Assembly: GCA_963661055.1 (NCBI GenBank)
Contig: CAVLAC010000030.1
Span: 1-18,919, forward strand
Direction of reading: 5' to 3'
Source of the DNA: UBA1067 sp963661055
GTDB lineage: Bacteria > Verrucomicrobiota > Kiritimatiellia > RFP12 > UBA1067
DNA length: 18,919 bases
Positions 8,691-15,108 of the stretch are shown piece after piece; position 1 is the first letter of the stretch; the number at the start of each line of letters is the position of its first letter. A model generated the notes under the pieces. The model was not told the DNA's origin and made no database searches. It saw nothing but the letters and a program-made list of their open reading frames with translations. The position numbers and the translations under genes are program-made.

Positions 8691-8996
8691 ATGAAAAGAA
8701 TCCTTATACTTGCCGCTATTTTAGTTGCCTTCACGGGTTGCCGTCGGGAGGATATCCGTACGCTAACGGTGTCTCTGCCAGGGCTTAAGGCCTCTGAGAC
8801 AAATAAAGTCGTCGCGGCACTTGCTCCGTATGGCGGCGTTCGCAAGAACTCGTTCCGTTGGGATTTGACGCAAGGCGCATTGACGCTCGATTACGATTCT
8901 ATGCAAATTGCGGGCACAAACATCCGTATGGCGATTGAAGCGGCGGGTGTGAAGGTCGTCTACCCGACGAACACGACTGGGCGTGCGGGCTATTGA
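8691..8996 (+). CDS. Small lipoprotein with an HMA-like (ferredoxin-like) domain
   Basis: This 101-residue protein starts with a short lipoprotein signal: a KR pair, a hydrophobic core and the lipobox 'AFTGC', which would make C17 the lipidated residue. The mature part reads like a beta-alpha-beta-beta-alpha-beta fold ('TLTVSLPGLKASETNKVVAAL', then 'ALTLDYDSMQI', 'NIRMAIEAAGVKV'). This pattern is close to heavy-metal-associated domains, with 'TNIRMAIEAAGVKV' matching the last helix and strand. The metal-binding CxxC is absent, so metal binding is doubtful. The ATG immediately follows the TAA of the cysteine desulfurase gene, suggesting translational coupling. Its function is unknown; a periplasm-facing, membrane-anchored protein is inferred. 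Confidence 0.7.
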   Translation: MKRILILAAILVAFTGCRREDIRTLTVSLPGLKASETNKVVAALAPYGGVRKNSFRWDLTQGALTLDYDSMQIAGTNIRMAIEAAGVKVVYPTNTTGRAGY

Positions 8997-9010
8997 TTGT
9001 TAACTACTAG

Positions 9011-9015
9011 AGGAG
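9011..9015 (+). promoter_or_regulatory. Ribosome binding site fixing the start of the acyltransferase gene
   Basis: AGGAG, within AGAGGAGA, lies eight bases before the ATG at 9024. It selects that start over the upstream in-frame TTG at 8997. The family's N-terminal 'IFIVGAGGFGREA' begins just after the ATG. Confidence 0.75.
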
Positions 9016-9023
9016 AATCCCCT

Positions 9024-9641
9024 ATGAGAAACATATTCATCGTTGGCGCAGGCGGTTTCGGACGCGAAGCCATCTGGACGATTGAGCGGATAAATGCCGT
9101 CTCCCCGAGCCCCGTTTGGCACATCCTGGGCTACGCGGACGATAATCCGAAGTGGAAGAAGGGGGATAACTTTGAGGGCTACCCGATTCTCGGCACGGTA
9201 GAGGAAGCCGCCCACGACTACCCTGCCGCGTCCGTCTTTATCGCGATTGGCAAGAATCAGAAGCGCATAGATATGGTGAATCGCCTGCGCGGCTTTGACT
9301 TCCCCGCCATTATCGACCCGTCGGCACAGATTTCGCCGACGACGGAGTTTAGTTGCGGGACATATGTCGCCTCCGAAGCGGTCGTGCAGGTGGGGTCCGT
9401 CCTCGGCAAGTTCTGCCTCGTTGGGGCACGCTCCATCATCGGACATGCCGCGGAACTGGGCGATTTTGTGAACCTCGGGCCTGGCGCGGCAATTGCTTCG
9501 GGTGTGAAAGTGGGCGATCGCGCGTCATTTTTCGCGAATAGTTGCACAATGCCAGGCGTCACCATTGGGGCGGACTGCTGGATTGCTTGTGGCGTGGGCG
9601 TTCGTGAAGATTTAGTGGCGGGAGTGCGGGTCGAATCGTGA
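9024..9641 (+). CDS. Sugar O-/N-acyltransferase, PglD/NeuD family (left-handed beta helix)
   Basis: These enzymes acetylate (or otherwise acylate) nucleotide sugars or sialic acids used in surface glycans. The 205-residue protein has the two-part PglD/NeuD layout: a Rossmann-like N-terminus with 'IFIVGAGGFGREA' (residues 4-16) and 'LGYADDNP', then hexapeptide-repeat coils from about residue 95 ('IDPSAQISPTTEFSCGTYV') to the end. The general-base histidine would be H141 in 'IIGHAAELGDFVNLGPG'. The C-terminus stops soon after 'GVGVREDLVAGVRV', close to the usual end. The stop overlaps the GTG start of waaA by a GTGA, so coupling with an LPS-core gene suggests an LPS or surface-sugar substrate. 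The actual sugar and acyl donor cannot be read from sequence. Confidence 0.85.
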   Translation: MRNIFIVGAGGFGREAIWTIERINAVSPSPVWHILGYADDNPKWKKGDNFEGYPILGTVEEAAHDYPAASVFIAIGKNQKRIDMVNRLRGFDFPAIIDPSAQISPTTEFSCGTYVASEAVVQVGSVLGKFCLVGARSIIGHAAELGDFVNLGPGAAIASGVKVGDRASFFANSCTMPGVTIGADCWIACGVGVREDLVAGVRVES

Positions 9642-10377
9642 AGTGGCTCATCTACGAACTCGTTTTTGCCCTCGGCTTCCCTTTCTTGTTGCCAGGCTTC
9701 TTGTTGCGGATGATTCGCCGCGGCGGTTATCGGGCACGGATGGGCGACCGCTTTGCGCTGTATCCGCCTGAGATAATTGCCAAATTAAAGGCTAATGAGG
9801 GTGAATTCGTGTGGATTCACGCCGTCTCGGTCGGCGAAGTGCAGGTCGCGGGGCAACTTATGCGCGAATGGCGCGGGCAAGAACCGTCCGTCCGCTTCTG
9901 CTTCTCAACGACGAGTTCCACGGGCTGGAAGATGGCGGAGCGCGAAGTGACTGAGCGGGATGTCCTTATTTATAACCCCCTCGACTTCCCGAACTTCGTT
10001 AAAAGCGCTCTCTTAACCGTCAAGCCGCGTGCCGTGATTTTGACGGAAAGCGAGATTTGGCCGCTCTTCATCCGCCGCGTAGCGAAGGGGAAGATACCGC
10101 TCTTCCTCATCAATGCCCGCGTCAGTGACCGTAGCGCACCCCGTTATGCCGCGTTTAAGTTGCTGTTCAAGGATGTTTTCGCGGCATTTACGCGCATTTT
10201 CTCCCAGAGTAGCCTCGATACCGAACGCCTCATCGCGGCAGGTGCTCCCCAAGAGAAGATTGAAACAACGGGTAGCTTCAAGTTTGATGTCGCGCACAGA
10301 AATGCCGCGAAAGAAGCGGAAATGAGGGACTGGATTGGCGCGGGACGCATCCTCCTCGGCGGCTCAACTTGGCCAGG
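9638..10377 (+). CDS. waaA: 3-deoxy-D-manno-octulosonic acid (Kdo) transferase, 5' part before an assembly gap
   Basis: WaaA adds Kdo from CMP-Kdo to lipid A precursor at the inner membrane, so its presence indicates LPS. The visible 246 residues show the N-terminal membrane anchor ('FALGFPFLLPGFLLRMI'), 'YRARMGDRF', and 'WIHAVSVGEVQVA' with the catalytic glutamate at E67. They also show 'TTSSTGWKMAE', 'YNPLDFP', and 'ILTESEIWPLFI', all hallmark segments. Family members are about 420-430 residues, so the CMP-Kdo-binding C-terminal half lies in the run of N from 10378. If the gap length is right, the gene should end near 10910-10930. The GTG start overlaps the preceding TGA. Translations running through the gap into the downstream sequence are meaningless. 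Confidence 0.92.
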
Positions 10378-11253
10378 NNNNNNNNNNNNNNNNNNNNNNN
10401 NNNNNNNNNNNNNNNNNNNNNNNNNNNNNNNNNNNNNNNNNNNNNNNNNNNNNNNNNNNNNNNNNNNNNNNNNNNNNNNNNNNNNNNNNNNNNNNNNNNN
10501 NNNNNNNNNNNNNNNNNNNNNNNNNNNNNNNNNNNNNNNNNNNNNNNNNNNNNNNNNNNNNNNNNNNNNNNNNNNNNNNNNNNNNNNNNNNNNNNNNNNN
10601 NNNNNNNNNNNNNNNNNNNNNNNNNNNNNNNNNNNNNNNNNNNNNNNNNNNNNNNNNNNNNNNNNNNNNNNNNNNNNNNNNNNNNNNNNNNNNNNNNNNN
10701 NNNNNNNNNNNNNNNNNNNNNNNNNNNNNNNNNNNNNNNNNNNNNNNNNNNNNNNNNNNNNNNNNNNNNNNNNNNNNNNNNNNNNNNNNNNNNNNNNNNN
10801 NNNNNNNNNNNNNNNNNNNNNNNNNNNNNNNNNNNNNNNNNNNNNNNNNNNNNNNNNNNNNNNNNNNNNNNNNNNNNNNNNNNNNNNNNNNNNNNNNNNN
10901 NNNNNNNNNNNNNNNNNNNNNNNNNNNNNNNNNNNNNNNNNNNNNNNNNNNNNNNNNNNNNNNNNNNNNNNNNNNNNNNNNNNNNNNNNNNNNNNNNNNN
11001 NNNNNNNNNNNNNNNNNNNNNNNNNNNNNNNNNNNNNNNNNNNNNNNNNNNNNNNNNNNNNNNNNNNNNNNNNNNNNNNNNNNNNNNNNNNNNNNNNNNN
11101 NNNNNNNNNNNNNNNNNNNNNNNNNNNNNNNNNNNNNNNNNNNNNNNNNNNNNNNNNNNNNNNNNNNNNNNNNNNNNNNNNNNNNNNNNNNNNNNNNNNN
11201 NNNNNNNNNNNNNNNNNNNNNNNNNNNNNNNNNNNNNNNNNNNNNNNNNNNNN
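10378..11253. other. Assembly gap (run of N)
   Basis: These 876 bases are undetermined. From family lengths they should contain the C-terminal half of waaA, about 540 bases, and the 5' end of the gene whose tail appears at 11254. The real gap size may differ from the number of N. Confidence 1.
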
Positions 11254-11997
11254 GTGCGGCTCATCAACGCGAAAGACCTCAAAAAAGTTGAGTTTAAAGA
11301 AGATTTGGAGACATTCCCGTTCCGTTCCTACCATCTCTGGATGCCTGGCGAGTATGATTGGCTCTTGATTGGACGCCCCAAGCCGCGCAAATTGAAGGTG
11401 AGTGCGCTTTTTGACCTCTTTACACGCGAAAACCTCTTCGACTCCTTTGCGGCGGCGGGGCTTATGGAACCAGCGGACATCTTCTCGAGCTATGTTGGCA
11501 CATGGGAGGAGCTGAAGGACGCTTTTGAGGGTGATTTGACTGAGACGGTTCTGCCCGAGAACTTTGTGACGCGGGAAGTTCCGCCGATTGACTGGCTTTC
11601 GAAGGCTGGGGTTGATAAGGATATCCTTAAAGAGTTTCTGCAGAAGGTCCGTAGTCGGCAGGTCATCCGCCGCGAAGTTCTGAAAGGCGCAATCTTTGCG
11701 CGGCACGGGGACGAAGATGGAGCACTGGACGCGTGGTCTGCCGCGTGGAAGCGGAATCCAAATGACTCAATGCTCTTGGAGCGGCTCTACCGACTCGCGG
11801 TGAATGCCCGCGCCTTTATGAAAGTCGGCAACCTGAAAGGCGCGGCAAAATGTTATGAGACGATGATTGCCATTCGCCCGACCGACATTCCCGTTCTGAA
11901 GGCGTACGCCGACTGCTTGCTGACCCTCGGACAGCGTCCGCTTGCCCAAAAAGTGCTCGAAAAGGCGCGAGAATTCGAAAAAATGGAGCCAAAGTGA
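11254..11997 (+). CDS. C-terminal fragment: spermidine-synthase-like domain followed by TPRs
   Basis: Only the last 247 residues are visible; the start is lost in the gap. The first part ('FPFRSYHLWMPGEYDWLLIG', residues 23-42, then 'LFDLFTRENLFDSFAAAGL' and 'PENFVTREVPP') follows the pattern I associate with the end of spermidine-synthase-like domains. There a 'FPhv.lw...gdyLLvG' strand is followed by helices and a 'nTDdrP.lEf' motif. The match is by eye and weak in the last motif. From about residue 140 on, helices with TPR character appear ('GALDAWSAAWKRNPND', 'GAAKCYETMIAIRPTD', 'PLAQKVLEKAREFEKM'). Large membrane-bound proteins combining both exist in Lentisphaerae/Verrucomicrobia-like genomes. 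No polyamine synthesis role should be assumed. A purely structural TPR protein is the alternative. Confidence 0.5.
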   Translation: MRLINAKDLKKVEFKEDLETFPFRSYHLWMPGEYDWLLIGRPKPRKLKVSALFDLFTRENLFDSFAAAGLMEPADIFSSYVGTWEELKDAFEGDLTETVLPENFVTREVPPIDWLSKAGVDKDILKEFLQKVRSRQVIRREVLKGAIFARHGDEDGALDAWSAAWKRNPNDSMLLERLYRLAVNARAFMKVGNLKGAAKCYETMIAIRPTDIPVLKAYADCLLTLGQRPLAQKVLEKAREFEKMEPK

Positions 11998-12006
11998 TGT
12001 TCTTGC

Positions 12007-12035
12007 TTGTAATTTGAGGTATTTTTTGGTAAAAT
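12007..12035 (+). promoter_or_regulatory. Sigma-70-type promoter upstream of the membrane/TPR gene and the APE-like genes
   Basis: TTGTAA (12007-12012, four of six -35 bases) is separated by 17 bases from TAAAAT (12030-12035), which has an extended TG at 12027-12028. Transcription would start near 12042, giving a leader of about 24 bases that contains AAAGGA at 12052-12057. It is the only clear promoter before the run of closely spaced genes to the window end. Confidence 0.65.
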
Positions 12036-12065
12036 ATTAGCACTTTTAACGAAAGGATAAGGATA

Positions 12066-14549
12066 ATGTTCCAGAACCAGAGGATGATGGACCTAAAAGA
12101 AGAGCTCTATGTCGCCGAGCAAGACGACATGGAGGGCTGTTTCGTACACCCTTCGCCCGAGAAATTCTCGTGGAATGATTACATAATCGCGGCGTTTTTG
12201 GGTCTCTGCGGGATTATCTTCATTAGCATACTTAGTTTCTCTTCACTCCACCCCTCGGCGTGGAGTGCGTGCGCTGAAGCGGCGGGCTTGCGGGCTCCGC
12301 TGGAAATTATCCCAGGCTTCTGGCGACTTTTTGCACGGACCGTCTACGCGATAACGGGTGTCGGCGCGGGCAATGCGGTCATTGCCTTCTTCGGCAAACT
12401 CTCATTCGGCGTTATCTTCGGGTTTATGTACCTATTCTTCCGTGGGTTCTTGGCACTATTCATCCGTTCCAAGACCGTTGAATATGTGTATTGGCGGCGA
12501 TATGTAGCGCGGCTTATTTGTGCACTTGCCGCGTTCCTCTTCACAGCTTCAGACCCGATTTGGCAACTCTGCCTTTCCTTTACGCCCCGCACGCTCCTCC
12601 TTATCCTTACGATTGTCGCGGCGTTTGAGTGGATTAAGTTCCTGACTTCGGGCAGTGTGCGCCCCGCCTACATCGCAATGGCGCTTTTCGGCCTCCTTTC
12701 GGCTGAGACTCCCTTCGGCTTCATTATTACTATTATGTGCTGGGCGGGATATCTAATCCTCCTTTCCAAGCGTCAACTTACCCACATCGATTTGATGGAC
12801 GCCTACAAGCTCCAAACCTCGAAGTGGTATTTGACCTTCTATTGGGCACTCGGTTTAGTTGTTGGTATTGCACTAAATATCGTTAGTTTCATCAAGTTTG
12901 GCGGACTCGAGGCGACGAATATGCTGGGGAGCGGCGTGCCGCTCGCCTACGCTGTTGAGTACTCCAATACAATCTTCTCGGCGGCTTCGGCTGGTGGTTG
13001 GATTATCTGCGGCGGTTTCGCCATTATGGTGCTCGTCGTTTCGTTGATGTTCGTCTATCGTACGACGGATATTGAGTACTTCTTGGGCTACACCGAGGGT
13101 CTTACCATCTTTGTGGTGGGCACTCTCTCGTATGTGCAGCTCTTTTCGATTCGTGCCCTCTGGTCGTGGAATTGGATTAAGTCGCCCGAAATGGTGCACA
13201 ATCCGTATCTTTTGGCACTTTTCGTCCTTTTCTTCACGATTGGCTTCCTTATCGCGCTCACCGTTCTCTCAGTGAACCTCTTCTGCCGCGACCCCCGCCG
13301 CATTGCGATTCGTATGGGCAGAAGTGCGGACGCGGCAATGCAAATCAAGCGCGGCAATAAGACGGTTAAAAAGTATGTCTTCCTTGTAATTTGCGTCGTT
13401 TTCGCGATTGGTGTCTTGCCGAGCCGCTACCAGCCCCGCACAAACCGTATGCTTTCGCTTATGCGGGTCTATGTGATGGAAATGGTCCGTGAGGCAGGGG
13501 ATGCCCGTTGGCTCTTTACGGATGGCTCTTATGACGCGGCAATTGAGCTTCAGGCTGCCGCAGAAGGTAAGAATATCGTCTGTTTGCCCGTCTTTAATGG
13601 ACTTACTTCGCGGCGCAATTCCACCCTCGGAAAGTATTTGGACGACGAGGAAGACCGCCTTTCAGCCCAAATTGGTGGCGCGAATATCCTGAGTACTTGG
13701 CAGCGCGATAAACCTGCCCGCCTCGCCGAATCGGCTGTCCAAATTGGCTTTGAACTTTGGCGTCGTAGTGGCGGGATGTACCCAGCCACCTCGGGCACCC
13801 TTGCCCGCGTCAATATGGACCCCGAAGTGGTCGCCTCGGGCGTAAAAGTGACGCGGCTTTTGATGGATAATATCCTTAAGTTCTACGACAGCGGCGAAAT
13901 CAGCTCCTTCGCGGGGCGGCAAGTCCACGATCTCTTCCTCTTTATGCAGTGGCGGCTTTCGCGCTTGGCGCGTATTCGTGCCGAAATTGCTGACCACGCG
14001 GATAATGCTCAGGTGGCAATGGAAGAAAGTGAATATGCCAATAAGCTTGATGATAAGAATGAGTCCCTCCAGAAGCTAATCGCGAATGTTTCGCAGGCGA
14101 ATCAGACCGTTATGCGCCAGATGACCCCCCGCGAAGGTCTGCAATTCGCGCTGGTGCGGGCGAACTTCCAGCTTGCGCGGCACTATGCGAAGCCCATTTT
14201 GGAGGCCGACCCCGATAATTCGGACGCGAACTTTGGTATGGGTATGAGCTTCTTCGAAGAAGGGCAGTACGCCCGCGCCGAGGAGTACCTCGCCCGCTGC
14301 TTGAAGCGCAATGAAAATGAGCCCGCCGTCTGGAATAACCTCGCCGTTATTAAGATGAAGCTCGGACGCTTCGAGGAAGCGAAACGCGATGCCCAAAAGG
14401 CACTTTCCATCATCCCTGACTCTATTGAAGTCAAGGATACGATTCGTGAAATCGAAAAAGCCATTAAGCAACGCGAGGATGATATGAAAATGTCCGCCGA
14501 ACAGCGTGCGAAAGATGCTAAAAAAGCGGCGATGGATATTAGGAAATAA
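12066..14549 (+). CDS. Polytopic membrane protein with C-terminal TPR domain
   Basis: This 827-residue protein has about ten hydrophobic spans between residues 38 and 455 (for example near 40-60, 117-137, 150-170, 178-195, 202-235, 257-280, 308-335, 381-406, 434-454). A soluble C-terminal region follows (455-827). It ends with TPR-like helices at about 690-795 ('ILEADPDNSDANFGMGMSFFEEGQYARAEEYL', 'EPAVWNNLAVIKMKLGRFEEAKRDAQKAL') and a basic, charged tail. The N-terminal membrane part loosely recalls DUF2723/TMEM260-type glycosyltransferase-like proteins, but I do not see a decisive motif, so no activity is claimed. AAAGGA lies eight bases before the ATG. It ends five bases before the first acyl carrier protein gene, so it seems to head the same operon; a role in envelope lipid or glycan export is possible. 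Confidence 0.7.
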   Translation: MFQNQRMMDLKEELYVAEQDDMEGCFVHPSPEKFSWNDYIIAAFLGLCGIIFISILSFSSLHPSAWSACAEAAGLRAPLEIIPGFWRLFARTVYAITGVGAGNAVIAFFGKLSFGVIFGFMYLFFRGFLALFIRSKTVEYVYWRRYVARLICALAAFLFTASDPIWQLCLSFTPRTLLLILTIVAAFEWIKFLTSGSVRPAYIAMALFGLLSAETPFGFIITIMCWAGYLILLSKRQLTHIDLMDAYKLQTSKWYLTFYWALGLVVGIALNIVSFIKFGGLEATNMLGSGVPLAYAVEYSNTIFSAASAGGWIICGGFAIMVLVVSLMFVYRTTDIEYFLGYTEGLTIFVVGTLSYVQLFSIRALWSWNWIKSPEMVHNPYLLALFVLFFTIGFLIALTVLSVNLFCRDPRRIAIRMGRSADAAMQIKRGNKTVKKYVFLVICVVFAIGVLPSRYQPRTNRMLSLMRVYVMEMVREAGDARWLFTDGSYDAAIELQAAAEGKNIVCLPVFNGLTSRRNSTLGKYLDDEEDRLSAQIGGANILSTWQRDKPARLAESAVQIGFELWRRSGGMYPATSGTLARVNMDPEVVASGVKVTRLLMDNILKFYDSGEISSFAGRQVHDLFLFMQWRLSRLARIRAEIADHADNAQVAMEESEYANKLDDKNESLQKLIANVSQANQTVMRQMTPREGLQFALVRANFQLARHYAKPILEADPDNSDANFGMGMSFFEEGQYARAEEYLARCLKRNENEPAVWNNLAVIKMKLGRFEEAKRDAQKALSIIPDSIEVKDTIREIEKAIKQREDDMKMSAEQRAKDAKKAAMDIRK

Positions 14550-14554
14550 CAATT

Positions 14555-14833
14555 ATGAAGAGAAAAGAACTTGAGGACGAGATTCGCGGCGTTATTTTGG
14601 CGTCCGTTGAAATGGACGGACTCACCGCGGCGGATTTAGCCGCTGAGAAGCCCCTCTTTGGGGAGGGGGTAGGGCTCGACAGCATTGACGCCCTTGAAAT
14701 TGGCGCGGCACTTCGCAAAAAGTACCAAGTTAAGTTCAAGGCGAATTCGGACGAGAACCGCGCACACTTTCACAGCATTGCCACGCTTGCGGACTTTATT
14801 GCTACCAATGCGGGCATTCCTTTAGAGGACTAA
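14555..14833 (+). CDS. Acyl carrier protein (APE-cluster type, first of two)
   Basis: This 92-residue carrier protein holds growing acyl chains on a phosphopantetheine arm. The attachment site is S43 in 'GVGLDSIDALEIGAALRKKY'. The wording 'KPLFGEGVGLDSIDALEIG' and the later 'ENRAHFHSIATLADFI' are typical of the longer ACP found in aryl polyene and flexirubin-like clusters, distinct from the fatty-acid ACP ('DSLDTVEL'). AGGAA lies nine bases before the ATG, overlapping the end of the previous gene. A second ACP follows 17 bases later, the same pair as ApeE/ApeF. The matching 4'-phosphopantetheinyl transferase and ketosynthases are not in the window. Confidence 0.9.
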   Translation: MKRKELEDEIRGVILASVEMDGLTAADLAAEKPLFGEGVGLDSIDALEIGAALRKKYQVKFKANSDENRAHFHSIATLADFIATNAGIPLED

Positions 14834-14850
14834 TAACGATAGGAGAGATT

Positions 14851-15108
14851 ATGAAAACTAGAAAAGAGATACTTTCTGCCATTAGCGATGTGCTCGTTGA
14901 GGAGTTTGAATGCGACCGCGCGGCACTTAAGCCCGAAGCACGCCTTTTTGAAGACCTCGACCTCGATAGCATTGATGCCGTTGACCTAATAGTCCGCCTC
15001 CAGAACCAAACCCAACTTAAGGTTAAGGCGGAAGATTTTAAGGCTATCCGCACCCTCGGGGATGTGGCGGATGTTATCCTTAAGTTGATGGCCGAGCAGG
15101 CTAAATGA
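14851..15108 (+). CDS. Acyl carrier protein (APE-cluster type, second of two)
   Basis: This 85-residue carrier protein has its phosphopantetheine site at S40 in 'FEDLDLDSIDAVDLIVRLQ'. It differs from its neighbour in the acidic loop before the serine and in the shorter C-terminal part ('TLGDVADVILKLM'), and corresponds to the second ACP of APE clusters. In studied APE systems the two ACPs do different jobs: one is usually primed with the aromatic starter and the other carries extender or acyl groups. Which is which here is not visible. AGGAG lies five bases before the ATG. The stop overlaps the start of the next gene by four bases (ATGA), so coupling is tight. Confidence 0.9.
   Translation: MKTRKEILSAISDVLVEEFECDRAALKPEARLFEDLDLDSIDAVDLIVRLQNQTQLKVKAEDFKAIRTLGDVADVILKLMAEQAK

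Noticed and set aside
8997..9023. TTG start for the acyltransferase
   Set aside because: The ATG at 9024 has a well-placed AGGAG and starts directly at the family's Gly-rich N-terminus.
10144..11706. Long frames on both strands spanning the run of N
   Set aside because: They are open only because unknown codons cannot be stops. WaaA and the downstream fragment are in fact separate genes.
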